From positions 186,001 through 250,000 of the forward strand of contig CAWJWL010000003.1 in NCBI GenBank assembly GCA_963846565.1: DNA of 64,000 bases. The letters run 5' to 3'. A model generated the notes under the pieces. The model had not been told where the DNA came from and searched no databases. It saw nothing but the letters and a program-made list of their open reading frames with translations. Below are positions 51,565 through 61,082 of the stretch, piece by piece. The stretch is from WHSW01 sp963846565. GTDB taxonomy: Bacteria > Actinomycetota > Thermoleophilia > Solirubrobacterales > 70-9. The position numbers were made by a program, and so were the translations under genes. Position 1 is the first letter of the stretch. Every line of letters starts with the position of its first letter.

Positions 51565-53576
51565 GCGGGCGCTCGCCACTCACCACGCGGCGCTCGGACG
51601 AGGACCCGGTAACCGAGCGCGACCCCGAGACCCAGGATTCCGACGTCGCCGTCGAGACCGAGGATCAGGCGAACCAACCGGGGCGGCTGGCGGGCACCCT
51701 GCTGATGTTCCGCGATCTCTGGCGGCTGATCCGCGGCGAGGACGAGCGCGGGCGCGAAAGGTCCGCTGGCTGCTCGGGCTGCTGCGGCCGTACCGCGCGC
51801 AGGTGATCCTGATGGTGGTCGCGCTGGTGATCGCGACCGCCGCGGCGCTGGCGCCGCCTTATCTCGCCGGCCAGGCGATCGACGGCGGGATCGTGCCGGG
51901 CGATACCGGCGTTCCTGACGATGATCGTGGTCGTCTTCATCGTCTCCGTCACGGTGCTCTGGGGCGACGACGCTACGCGCAGACCTACCTCGTCGGCTGG
52001 GTCGGACAGCGCGCGCTGCAGGACCTGCGCGAGCGGATCTACACGCACCTGCAGAAGATGTCGATCGGGTTCTTCACCCGGCACCGGCCCGGGGTGCTGA
52101 TCTCGCGGATGACGAACGACGTGCAGGCGCTCGACACGCTCGTCACCGACGGCATCGTGACGCTCTTCTCGAGCACGCTGACGCTGGTCGGGGTGGTCGC
52201 TGATCCTGCTCTTCCTCGACGTGCCTCTGGCGCTGATCACCTTCATCACCTTCCCGCTGCTCGCGGTCGCGTCGGCTGATCTTCCGCGTCGTCTCCGCCG
52301 GCGCCTACCGCCTGACGCGGGAGAAGATCGCGAACATCACCGCCTACCTGCAGGAGACGCTGCGCGGGGTCCGGGTCGTCCGGAGCTTCGGGCGGGAGGA
52401 CCGCGCACGTTGACCGGATGACGCGAGCTCAACGAGGAGAACCGCGAGGCGAACATGAAGACCGTCTACCTCAACGCCAGCTACTTCCCGGCGGTCGAGC
52501 TGCTCTCGGCGATCGGGACGGCGGTGATCCTGCTCTACGGCGGCTACCAGGTGATCGACGGGCGAGGTCGAGATCGGCGTCCTGGTCGCGTTCGTCGGCT
52601 ACCTGGCCGACGTTCTTCGACCCGATCCAGCAGATCTCGCAGCTCTACACGACCTACCAGCAGGGGATGGCGGCGCTCGACAAGATCTTCGACCTGCTCG
52701 ACACCGACCCGGACATGGTCGACAGCCCGGACGCGATCGACCCGGGGCGGCTGCGCGGCGAGATCGAGCTCGAGGACGTCTGGTTCTCCTACGCGCGCGG
52801 CGGGGATGCGACCGCCGACGAGCTCGCGGAAATGACGAGCCTGAGCTGGAGCGACCTGGACGACGCGCAGGACGGCGCCGAGGGACCGGACTGGGCGCTC
52901 GAGGGAATCAACCTGCAGGTGCCGCCGGGACAGACCGTCGCGCTCGTCGGCGAGACCGGGGCCGGCAAGTCGACGCTGGCGAAGCTGGTCGCGCGTTTCT
53001 ACGACCCCCAGCGAGGCCGGGTGCTGGTCGACGGGCATGACCTGCGCGATCTGCGCACGCGCTGCACTGCGCAGCCAGCTCGGCATCGTGCCGCAGGAGG
53101 GCTTCCTCTTCTCGGGCACGATCCGCGAGAACATCGCCTTCGGCCGGCCCGACGCGGACGACGAGGCGATCGTCGCGGCCGCGGAGGCGGTCGGGGCGCC
53201 GGTCTTCATCGACCGGCTGCCGGACGGGTACGAGACCGAGGTCGGCGAGCGGGGCGCCCATCTCTCGGCCGGTCAGCGCCAGCTGATCGCCTTTGCCCGG
53301 GCGCTGCTCGCCGAGCCGCGGATCCTGATCCTCGACGAGGCGACCTCGAACGTCGACGTGCAGACGGAGCGGGTGATCGAGGAGGGCCTCGAGCGGCTCC
53401 TGTCCGGCCGCACCGCGATCGTGATCGCGCACCGGCTGTCGACGATCCGGCGCGCCGGCCGGATCGTCGTGCTCGAGCACGGGCGCATCGCCGAGACCGG
53501 GACCCACGAGGAGCTGATCGCGGCCGGCGGCCGTTACGCGGAGCTGTACGGCTCCTGGGTCGCGAACGCTGCCTAG
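51561..53576 (+). pseudogene. ABC exporter subunit 2 with several +1 frame breaks
   Basis: The partner of the preceding gene. A soluble acidic N-terminus (TERDPETQDSDVAVETEDQ) and a membrane domain (LLRPYRAQVILMVVALVIAT, GFFTRHRPGVLISRMTNDV) lead to the ATPase: Walker A GETGAGKSTLAKL, Q-loop VPQEGFLFSGTIREN, signature LSAGQRQLIAFARAL, Walker B LILDEATSNVD. Its Walker B has Glu, so it carries the active site. Frame breaks near 51760, 51912, 51966, 52200, 52275, 52405, 52560, 52612 and 53066 are mostly +1; the last 500 bp are intact. It ends in TAG within CTAG, shared with the convergent gene. Confidence 0.7.
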
Positions 53577-54356
53577 GGGCTTACGCCGCCCGAGCCCGGG
53601 TCCGTGCCGCCGGTGTCGGCGGGCGGGGTGACCGGGGGCGTGGTGCCGACGCCGCCGTCGTCCGTGCCCGTATCGGCGGGCGGGGCGACCGGGGTGGTCG
53701 CCGGCGGGGCGGACCGGGGTGGTCGCCGGCGGGGCGGTCCCCTCGGTGCCCTCGCTCGTCTCCTCACCGGTCTCGCCTTCGCCGGCCGAGGTCGTCTCGC
53801 CTTCGCCGGCCGAGGTCGTCTCGCCCACGGCTTCAGGGTCCCCGCAGTCTTCGAAGCCGAACTTACGGGCGGCCTTGGCGACTTTCGACTCCTGGTCGGC
53901 GACTCGCAGATCGAGCTCCGCCTGCGCGCCCTCGTCCTCGTTTTCGACCGCGGTGACGCGATCCTGGAGCAGTTCGTAGTGCTTCTGCAGCTCCGAGAGG
54001 AATGCGTCGAGCTCCTCCTGGCCCTGATCGGGCGGGGTGTCGGCGGCGAGCGCCTGCATGCCCTGAAGCTCGCCTTCGACGGCCGAGGCCGCCTCGGCGG
54101 CGGCGGTGAGCGCGTCGGATTCGTCGATCTGGACGATCGCGGTGTTCGCCTGCACGCAGATCGCGTCGCCCTGAGCGACGAAGTCTTCCTGCGTGAGCGA
54201 GGTCGGGCCCTCGAGGCCGGTGGCCCCGGCCAGCGGGGCAGTAGCCACCGGCTCCTCGTCCTCGCCGCCGCAGCTGCGAATCATGAGCACGATGACGATG
54301 AAGACGACTGCGATCGCGCTGAGCGCGACTAGGCGCCTGCGCTGATAGACGTCCAT
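53573..54356 (-). CDS. Membrane-anchored, coiled-coil and Pro/Thr-rich protein
   Basis: About 260 residues. One transmembrane anchor (LVALSAIAVVFIVIVLMI) ends in RSCGG. A helical extracytoplasmic part with two Cys (DAICVQANTAIVQ and FGFEDCGDPEAV) follows, then a repeat tail of TTSAGEGE and PPATTPV units. Near 53717 the frame changes: one copy of the CCGGCGACCACCCCGGTC repeat is followed by an extra C. Corrected, the protein ends APPADTGGTDPGSGGVSP at 53573. Function unknown. The stop codon shares CTAG with the ABC gene. Confidence 0.7.
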
Positions 54357-54372
54357 GACGTGCTCAACGTAA

Positions 54373-54412
54373 CAAAGGGGTTCACAAGTACCTGCAAGGC
54401 ACTACCCCTTTG
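54373..54412 (-). terminator. Hairpin downstream of tRNA-Gln
   Basis: CAAAGGGG (54373-54380) and CCCCTTTG (54405-54412) are perfect inverted copies with a 24-nt loop. On the minus strand it follows the tRNA by about 30 nt and ends in TTTGTTACG, fitting a tRNA terminator. It also lies just before the start of the membrane-anchored protein at 54356. Confidence 0.5.
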
Positions 54413-54443
54413 GGAGGGGGCTGTCACGCCTCGACAAAAGTCA

Positions 54444-54515
54444 CTGGGGATCAAGGACTTGAACCTTGACTACTGGTACCAGAAACCAGCGTGCTGCCAA
54501 TTACACCAATCCCCA
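54444..54515 (-). tRNA. tRNA-Gln (anticodon CTG)
   Basis: 72 nt on the minus strand. The acceptor stem TGGGGAT/ATCCCCA is perfect with discriminator G. The D arm has TTGGTGTAATTGGCAGC. The anticodon stem CTGGT/ACCAG encloses loop TTCTGGT (anticodon CTG), and the T arm has GGTTCAAGTCC. The 3' CCA is not encoded. Confidence 0.95.
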
Positions 54516-54558
54516 TCGAATACGCACCAAAAGCGTACCGACGGCCCACCGGTCCGTC

Positions 54559-55785
54559 CTACTGCCCGATCGTCTCCAACTCGGTGTCGACGTCGGCCAG
54601 GGCTTGCTTCGAAGCGGAGATGTCCGCGCCCGTCTCGATCAGGGTGCGGGCGTGGATCAGGTCCTCGGAGCGCCCGAGCGAGAGGGCCGCGGCGACCTTG
54701 CCGCCGTGCAGATACCAGGCGCTGAACTCGCCCGAGTCGCGCTCGCCGCGGAAGACGACCTCGTCCCACTCGGACGCGGGGCCGACGTACTCGAGCGACA
54801 CCCAGTCGGCGAGGTCGCTGAAGAAGTACGGCACCTCGCGGTAGGGCTCGGTCTCGCCGAGCATTCCGCGGGCGGCGTGGCGGCCCTGCTGCAGAGCGAC
54901 GTCCCAGTGCTCGACCCGCAGCCGCCGGCCGTGAATGACGCTCCGATACGAACAGGCATCGCCGGCGGCGAAGATCCCCGGCACCGACGTCTCGAGCTTC
55001 GCGTCGCAGACGATCCCGTCGTCGACCTCGAGACCGGCTCGCTCGGCGAGCATCGCGTCCGGCCGCACACCGGCACCGACGACGACCATGTCTCCTTCGA
55101 CCGTGCGGCCGCTCTTCGTCACCACGGCCTGCACCCGCCCGTCGCCCTCGAACGCCTCCAGCTCCTCGCCGCCGAATATCTCGATTCCCTTCGACCTCAG
55201 GAGCTCCTGGAAGTACTCCCCGACCTCGTCTCCGAAGCTGCGCGAGAGCACCGTGTCCTCGAGCATCACGATCGAGCATTGCGCCCCGTTCGCCGTCAGC
55301 GACGCGGCGACCTCGGCGCCGATGTAGCTGCCGCCGATCAGCACGACCCGCTTGGCCCGCTCCGCCTCCTCCCTGATCGCATCCGAGTTGCCGAACGCGC
55401 GCAGGTAGTGGATCCCCTCGAGCTCCGCTCCCTCGACGCGGAGGATGTTGACGATCGCGCCGGTTCCCAGCAGCGCCTTCTCGAACTCGACCTCCTCCCC
55501 GCCCTGCAGCTTCGCCACGCGCGCCTCGGTGTCGATCGACATCACGTTCGTCTTCGTCCGCAGCTCGACGCCGTTCTCCTCGTACCACTCGGGCGCCTGC
55601 ACGTACGCGTCCGCTCGCTTCGCCTCGCCGCGCATGTACTCCTTCGAGAGGGGCGGCCGCTCGTACGGTGGCTCGGGCTCACGGCCCACGAGCAGGATCG
55701 GCCCCTCGGCCTCCTTGCGCACGAGCTCCGCGGCGCAGTGTGCGCCCGCCATCCCACCACCGACCAGCAAGTGCTTGACCTTCAC
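54559..55785 (-). CDS. FAD-dependent pyridine-nucleotide reductase (ferredoxin reductase/AIF-like)
   Basis: 408 residues. FAD motif HLLVGGGMAGAHCA, then PYERPPLSKEYM, the NAD(P) motif VVLIGGSYIGAEVA, and GIFAAGDACS for flavin binding. It lacks a redox-active CxxC pair, as in putidaredoxin reductase and apoptosis-inducing-factor relatives. The electron partner is unknown. GTG 55785 shares GTGA with the TrkA stop; it is the last gene of the long operon. Confidence 0.9.
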   Translation of the reverse strand: MKVKHLLVGGGMAGAHCAAELVRKEAEGPILLVGREPEPPYERPPLSKEYMRGEAKRADAYVQAPEWYEENGVELRTKTNVMSIDTEARVAKLQGGEEVEFEKALLGTGAIVNILRVEGAELEGIHYLRAFGNSDAIREEAERAKRVVLIGGSYIGAEVAASLTANGAQCSIVMLEDTVLSRSFGDEVGEYFQELLRSKGIEIFGGEELEAFEGDGRVQAVVTKSGRTVEGDMVVVGAGVRPDAMLAERAGLEVDDGIVCDAKLETSVPGIFAAGDACSYRSVIHGRRLRVEHWDVALQQGRHAARGMLGETEPYREVPYFFSDLADWVSLEYVGPASEWDEVVFRGERDSGEFSAWYLHGGKVAAALSLGRSEDLIHARTLIETGADISASKQALADVDTELETIGQ

Positions 55786-56450
55786 GCGTTGCCGCCCGGC
55801 CCGAAGTACGCCGTGAGGTCCTCCTCGACCGTGGGGTCGAGGACCGCGAGGATCTCGTCGCCCGCCTCGAGCACCGTCTCGGCGTTGGGCACGAAGCCCA
55901 TGTCGTCGCGAAGGACCGAGATCAGCAGGCTGCCCTCGGGCATGCTCAGATCGCCGACCCGTTTCCCGGACGCCTTCGAGTTCTCCGGCAGCAGCATCTC
56001 GATGATCTCGAGCCGCTGCTCGGGCAGGTCGAGCAGGTGGACCAGGCCGTACTCGGGCACCTCGTGCTCGATCAGGCGGAGGATCAGGTCGGTCGCCGAG
56101 ACCACCGGCCGCACGCCGAGGAGGTCGAAGTGCTCCTTGTTCCGCGGGTTGTTGACCCGAGCGATGATCCGCTCGACGAGGTACTTCTCCTTCGCCACCT
56201 GGCAGATCAGCATGTTGTCCTCGTCGTCGCCGGTGACCGCGATCACCATGTCGGCGCGCGAGATCCCGGCGCGCTCGAGCACCCAAAGCTCCGAGGCGTC
56301 GCCGTATTGAACGTTGTGCTCGAGCTCCTGCTCGACGGTCTGGTAGCGCTCCTGGTCGGCCTCGATCAGGGTCACCTCGCTGCCCTTCTCGAGTAGCTCC
56401 CGGGTCAGGTTCCAGCCGACCTTGCCGGCCCCGACGATGATGATGTACAT
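55782..56450 (-). CDS. TrkA-type RCK protein (CeoC-like), TrkA-N plus TrkA-C
   Basis: 222 residues. Rossmann NAD motif IIIVGAGKVGWNLTRELLEKG, an acidic end of strand two (EADQER), and TrkA-C from about residue 130 (SKASGKRVGDLSMPEGSLLISVLRDD). These are the cytosolic gating subunits of K+ transporters and channels. The GTG at 56462 is an alternative start. It overlaps the reductase gene by GTGA. Together with the next gene it resembles CeoB/CeoC of Mycobacterium. Confidence 0.92.
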   Translation of the reverse strand: MYIIIVGAGKVGWNLTRELLEKGSEVTLIEADQERYQTVEQELEHNVQYGDASELWVLERAGISRADMVIAVTGDDEDNMLICQVAKEKYLVERIIARVNNPRNKEHFDLLGVRPVVSATDLILRLIEHEVPEYGLVHLLDLPEQRLEIIEMLLPENSKASGKRVGDLSMPEGSLLISVLRDDMGFVPNAETVLEAGDEILAVLDPTVEEDLTAYFGPGGNA

Positions 56451-56467
56451 GCGCTCGCCCACGCCCG

Positions 56468-56953
56468 CTACAGGTCCATGTCCTCGGCGTCGACCCCGCC
56501 GGCGGCCGGCACCACTCCCTCGGCCCGCTTAGCCGCGATCCGGACCTCGCTCTCGAGCATCTCGATCGCAACGCGCGTCGGGCAGATCGTGTGCAGGCCC
56601 TGGCGCTCGTACCACTGCGCCCGATAGGGATCGAGCACCCGGGCGATCACGGTCGGCACATTGAACCGGCGCTTCGCGATCTGGGCGATGACGATGTTCG
56701 TGTTGTCGCCGTCCGTCGACGCCACGAACACGTCCGCCTTCTCGATGCCGGCCGCCGACAGCGCCTCGATCTCGAGGCCTGCGCCCACCGTGAAGTGACC
56801 GCCCAGGTCCTCCCAGCCCTTGTCGAGGCCGATCTCGAGGCGGGCGTGCGATTCGGGGTCCTCGTCCAGGCACGAAACCTGGTGGCCGTCCGAGAGCATG
56901 CTGCGGGCGAGCGTCGAGCCGACGCGCCCCGCACCGACGATCAGCACGAACAT
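56468..56953 (-). CDS. TrkA-N RCK protein (CeoB-like)
   Basis: 161 residues, a single Rossmann domain: LIVGAGRVGSTLARSMLSDG and CLDEDPESHARLE, then VFVASTDGDNTNIVIAQIA. No TrkA-C domain, so it would pair with the next protein. It lies 21 bp after the APC-UspA stop and 5 bp before the GTG at 56462. No TrkH channel gene is in the window, so the membrane partner may be the APC proteins upstream (inference). Confidence 0.92.
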   Translation of the reverse strand: MFVLIVGAGRVGSTLARSMLSDGHQVSCLDEDPESHARLEIGLDKGWEDLGGHFTVGAGLEIEALSAAGIEKADVFVASTDGDNTNIVIAQIAKRRFNVPTVIARVLDPYRAQWYERQGLHTICPTRVAIEMLESEVRIAAKRAEGVVPAAGGVDAEDMDL

Positions 56954-56974
56954 GGGCCGGATACTAGACCGCGT

Positions 56975-58978
56975 TCAACCGGCCGGAGCGCCGCCCCCGA
57001 CTGCCTCTTCCGCGGGCTCGTCAGCCGCGTCCGCGGGCGGCGCGGTAATCAGCACCCTGCACTCCGCATGGCGGAGCACGTACTCGGTCACCGGGCCGAT
57101 CTCCGCCGGGCGCTCGCCCCCGATACCGCCGAGCATCGCGCCGCCTTTGATCCGCGTCGGCGGTTCCCCGCCCATCACGATCACCTCGGCGCCGAGGGAG
57201 CGCGCCTTCTCGACAACCCCGGAGGCGACCGATCGCGCGCGAGCAACGAAAGCGTTCACCTCGACGGTCTCGTACTCACCGGCGACCTCGCGTGCCCGCT
57301 CGAGCGCCAGGTCGGCGATCTCGGCCTCGGCTGTCGACGGCGGGGCATCGAGCGGCACGGTGAGCGGCATCGCGACCACGTAGACGAGCGTCAGCTGCGC
57401 CGGCTCCTTGCCCGGTCGATCGGCGGCCTCCGCGAGGCGTCCGGCCGTGCCGACGATGTCGTCGTCGAGCTTTGAGCCGAATACGGGCACGAGGATGTGC
57501 GCGTACTCGATCGCCGGCACGTCCTTGACCAGCGCCTCCTCGGGGACCTCGAGCCTGCTGGTCAAGCCCGTCCCCTCGAATCCCTTGCGGTAGATCGTGT
57601 ACGCGATCAGGCCGAAGGCCATCCACGCCAAGCCGACCCAGCGGGCGGCGTCGTGAAGAGCGAGGACGCTGATCCAGGCGAACGCCGTCAGGCCGGTCGC
57701 GAGGACCGTCGGCAGCGGAACCGCCGCGCCCCGAATCGTCACGTTGAGCGGGATCCGGAACGGTCGCTCGCGGTCCGGCTCCGTCAGGCGCAGCCGGATG
57801 ATCGAGATGTGGGCGATGGTGAACGCGATCGTCGCGCCGAATGCGAACAACCCGCCGAGGAGCTCGACGTCCGTCGGCGCGAGCAGCGCGAACGCCCCGC
57901 ACGCGGCGATCAGGATCCCGACGTGCGGCGTCCGGAAGCGCCGGTTGAGCTTGCCGAGCCAGCTCGGGATCTGACGGTGCGTTGCGAGCACGTAGATGTG
58001 CCGCGAGAGCCCCAGCATCGCCGTCGACGCCGCAAACACGAGTGCCGCTGGGACGATCGCGACGACCGCCACCTCCATCACCGTGCTGACCCAGGCCGGC
58101 TCGAAGTTCTGCACGATCCCGAGCACCGGATCCTCCAGGTAGGCGCCGCCGAGAGCGGTCTCGGCTCCCTCGGGCGTCGGAACGACCGGGACCGTCATGA
58201 GGCCGATCACGGAGACTCCGACATACACGAGAGGCACCAGCGTCGCGGCGGCGAACACCAGCTTGCGCAGGTCGCCCGCCCGTGGGCTGAGGTCGGGCGC
58301 CAGGTTCGCCGCCGCCTCGATGCCGGCGAAGGCGACCGTCGCGATCACGCCCGCGTAGATCATGTCCTTGAGACTCGGCGTCGCGAACGGCTCGGACGGA
58401 TCGAGCTCGTTCGAGAAGACCCCCGGATCCCAGCTCGTGATCGCGCCGACGACGATCACCGCCACCAGCAGCACCATCCCGGCCAACGCAACGTAGGTGA
58501 CCAGCCGCTGGCGGCGGATGCCGGTGAAGCCGGCGATCGCCAGCGCCGTGACCAAGCCGATCACGATCCCGCCGGTGATCAACTCGCCGCCCGTGTCCGT
58601 GAACGCGGACGAGATCGGCGTCAGGTAGTGCGGCACCGAGATCGCCGCGAGGGCGATGATGATCACGTAGTCGATCAGGATCGCCCAGCCGGCGACGAAG
58701 CTGACGATCTCGTTACGGAACGCCGCGCGAGCGAAGGTCGCCGAGCCTCCGCGCTCGTGGATCATCGCCTCGCCCTCGACGTAGGTGAGGGTGTTGAGCC
58801 AGAAGACGATCCCGACGCCGAGGAAGATCAGCGGCGTCAGCCCGAGGCCGCGGTCGGCGACCAGGCCGAGGGCGAAGTAGAGCGAGAACCCGACGGCCGC
58901 GTACGCGACGGCGAACAGGAGCGGTGTGCCCAGCCCCCTCTCGATCGGGCCTGGCCGCGAAGCGCCAGGCGCGCTCAA
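56975..58978 (-). CDS. APC-superfamily transporter with C-terminal UspA domain (1)
   Basis: 667 residues. About 12 transmembrane helices (residues 15-455), with VAFAGIEAAANLAPDL in the TM6 region, followed by a UspA-like domain (IEYAHILVPVFGSKLDDDIV, GAEVIVMGG). The lack of a conserved amino-acid-binding GxG loop and the adjacent RCK genes suggest ion rather than amino acid transport, like the K+ importer KimA, also an APC-superfamily protein. This is inference. It starts at TTG 58978, coupled (TTGA) to the small membrane protein before it. Confidence 0.85.
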   Translation of the reverse strand: MSAPGASRPGPIERGLGTPLLFAVAYAAVGFSLYFALGLVADRGLGLTPLIFLGVGIVFWLNTLTYVEGEAMIHERGGSATFARAAFRNEIVSFVAGWAILIDYVIIIALAAISVPHYLTPISSAFTDTGGELITGGIVIGLVTALAIAGFTGIRRQRLVTYVALAGMVLLVAVIVVGAITSWDPGVFSNELDPSEPFATPSLKDMIYAGVIATVAFAGIEAAANLAPDLSPRAGDLRKLVFAAATLVPLVYVGVSVIGLMTVPVVPTPEGAETALGGAYLEDPVLGIVQNFEPAWVSTVMEVAVVAIVPAALVFAASTAMLGLSRHIYVLATHRQIPSWLGKLNRRFRTPHVGILIAACGAFALLAPTDVELLGGLFAFGATIAFTIAHISIIRLRLTEPDRERPFRIPLNVTIRGAAVPLPTVLATGLTAFAWISVLALHDAARWVGLAWMAFGLIAYTIYRKGFEGTGLTSRLEVPEEALVKDVPAIEYAHILVPVFGSKLDDDIVGTAGRLAEAADRPGKEPAQLTLVYVVAMPLTVPLDAPPSTAEAEIADLALERAREVAGEYETVEVNAFVARARSVASGVVEKARSLGAEVIVMGGEPPTRIKGGAMLGGIGGERPAEIGPVTEYVLRHAECRVLITAPPADAADEPAEEAVGGGAPAG

Positions 58979-59175
58979 CCGGCGATCCTGCTCGCCAGGT
59001 AGAGGCGGCCGATGCCGAGGGCGGTGAAGACCACGCCGAGCAGGAACCCGAACGACGTCAGCCCGCCGCCGTTTGCCAGGGTCACGATCACGATCGCGAC
59101 TCCGAAGCCCGCGATCAAGAGCGCGAAGAGCCGGGTTACTCCCCGGTAGAGCTGGTCGGGAGCGGGCGCGGCCAT
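58975..59175 (-). CDS. Small two-helix membrane protein
   Basis: 66 residues, two hydrophobic helices (LFALLIAGFGVAIVIVTLA and FGFLLGVVFTALGIGRLYLA) joined by a Gly-rich turn. It lies between the two APC-UspA genes, overlapping the first by 40 bp and the second by 4 bp. It may be an accessory subunit of these transporters; no family is recognised. Confidence 0.75.
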   Translation of the reverse strand: MAAPAPDQLYRGVTRLFALLIAGFGVAIVIVTLANGGGLTSFGFLLGVVFTALGIGRLYLASRIAG

Positions 59176-61082
59176 TGCCTCGATTCTATTCCCGGGGCGA
59201 TCCTCGTCCGCGACTGCGCGGCCACGATCACCCGGCACGGCCGCTCCGCAAGCACCGTTCGCAGCGCCCTGCTGAGCTGCGGCTCCCCGTTGCGATATCC
59301 GAGCGGCATCACCACCACCGCCGCGTCGATCTCCTTCGCCTTCGCGACAATCGCCGCGCCCGACTGCCCGGGACGGACCCGCTTGACCTCCCCGGAGACC
59401 CGCCGCCCGCCGATCAGCTTCGACCGCTCGATGATGCTCTGAGCCTCGCTCTCGCTCTCCGTCGCCTCGCCGTCGATCGGCAGATAGGCGGGGACGTGGA
59501 CGATCGCGACCACGTGGATCGCCCGCCTCCGGCGGGCCGCCAACACGTTGGCCGTGGCGACGACCTCCTCGGAGAACTCGCCGGGGCGGAAGGCGATCAG
59601 GACGCTGCGGTACTCGACGTCGTCCACCCCGAGCGGCGCGAGCGACGCGACCTTGACCGTCTCGGTCAACGGCAGTCCCTGGTTGCGGCGATAGAGCACG
59701 TACAGAGCGAAGCCGAACACCATCCAGCCCCCGCCGGTGGCCAGGATCACCGGATCGAGGGCCATCGCGACCACGAAAGCGCCGAAGGTCCCGATGCCGC
59801 CGAGAACCGCCGTGATCGGCACCTCGATCCCCCGGATTCGGATCCCGCCGGGCGGCGTCCAGATCGCCGCGCCCTCCTCTCGCCGCTCGATCAGCGGGTA
59901 CTTCCGCCGCAATCGGATCACGGACACGTGCGCGACCGTGAACGAAGCGGTGGCCCCGAAGGCGTAGATCGCCCCGAGAAACTCCGTCTGCCCCGGCGAC
60001 ATCACCAGCACCGCGACCGCCGAGAAGACGAGGATCGCCACGTAGGGCGTCTTGAAGCGCGGGTGGATCTGGCGCAGGACCTCCGGCAGCTGGCGGTGCT
60101 GGCCCATCGAGAAGGTCAGCCGCGAGAGCCCGATCAGCGCGGCGTTGGTCGCGATCAGGAGGATCACGGCGGCGAGGATCCCCACGTAGATGCGCAGGAC
60201 ATCGGTGAGGGCGCCGCTCAGACCCAGGTTCTCGACGATCCCGAGCACGGGATCGTCGGCGTAGGTGGTTGCAAGCGCGGTCGTGAACTCGCCGTTGGCG
60301 GCCTGCTCGACCGGCATCGCCGACAGCGCGATCGCCGGCAGGAGGGCGTAGAGCCCGAGCACGGCAAGCACCGTGTACCCCGTCCCCCGGGGAATCGTGC
60401 GGGACGCGTCGCGTGCCTCCTCCGCCATGTTCGAGATCGTCTCGATCCCGGTGTAGGCAACCATCCCGACGGCGATCCCGAGCGCGAAGTCGCCCCAGGT
60501 CGGGACGCTCCCGAGGTCGACCTGAGCGGTCAGGAGGTCGGCGTCGAGAACGAGGAAGATCCCGATCGCGACCAGGACGATCTGGGTCAGCAGGTCGGCA
60601 ATCGCGAGGATCAGGTTGAGCCGCGTTGACTCCTCGGTGCCCTTGATGTTGAGCATCGCCAGCATCGCAATCAGGCCGACGCCGAAGATGACGTCGGTCG
60701 GCCCCTCGCCGAGCGGCTCCCAGAACACCGCCAGGTAGTGCGGCACGAAGAAGGCCGAGATGGCGACGGTGACTACATAGGTGAGCATCTGCGCCCACGC
60801 CGCGAGGAAGCTCGCGAGCTCGTTGAACGCATGGCGGGCGAAGCTCGACGAACCGCCGGCCTCCGGGTAGAGCACGGTCGCCTCGACGTAGGTCGCGGCC
60901 GTGAAGGCGAAGATCACCCCGGCGATCACGAACGTCACCGGCGTCAGCCCGAGGGCGTAGACGGCAACGAGCCCGAGCGCGTAGTAGATCGAGGAGCCGA
61001 CGTTTCCGTAAGCGGCGGAGAACAGTGCTCCGCTCCCGTGCACCCGGCGAAGCGCGGCCTCCCGTGGATGCCTCTCGGCCAT
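59136..61082 (-). CDS. APC-superfamily transporter with C-terminal UspA domain (2)
   Basis: 648 residues, paralogous to the gene at 56975. It has 12 helices, with NVGSSIYYALGLVAVYALG in TM1 and AYTGIETISNMAEEARDASR in TM6, which resembles KimA/KUP-like GVEAISN, then a UspA domain (YRSVLIAFRPGEFSEEVVA, AAVVVMPLGYRNGEPQLSRA). Two paralogues, a small membrane protein and two RCK subunits form one block. ATG 61082 is coupled to the oxidase stop by TGATG. Confidence 0.85.
   Translation of the reverse strand: MAERHPREAALRRVHGSGALFSAAYGNVGSSIYYALGLVAVYALGLTPVTFVIAGVIFAFTAATYVEATVLYPEAGGSSSFARHAFNELASFLAAWAQMLTYVVTVAISAFFVPHYLAVFWEPLGEGPTDVIFGVGLIAMLAMLNIKGTEESTRLNLILAIADLLTQIVLVAIGIFLVLDADLLTAQVDLGSVPTWGDFALGIAVGMVAYTGIETISNMAEEARDASRTIPRGTGYTVLAVLGLYALLPAIALSAMPVEQAANGEFTTALATTYADDPVLGIVENLGLSGALTDVLRIYVGILAAVILLIATNAALIGLSRLTFSMGQHRQLPEVLRQIHPRFKTPYVAILVFSAVAVLVMSPGQTEFLGAIYAFGATASFTVAHVSVIRLRRKYPLIERREEGAAIWTPPGGIRIRGIEVPITAVLGGIGTFGAFVVAMALDPVILATGGGWMVFGFALYVLYRRNQGLPLTETVKVASLAPLGVDDVEYRSVLIAFRPGEFSEEVVATANVLAARRRRAIHVVAIVHVPAYLPIDGEATESESEAQSIIERSKLIGGRRVSGEVKRVRPGQSGAAIVAKAKEIDAAVVVMPLGYRNGEPQLSRALRTVLAERPCRVIVAAQSRTRIAPGIESRQWPRPLPTSSTGE

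Noticed and set aside
49912..53100. Programmed +1 frameshifting in the ABC exporter genes
   Set aside because: About two dozen sites without a common slippery motif make this implausible; an artefact or decay is more likely.
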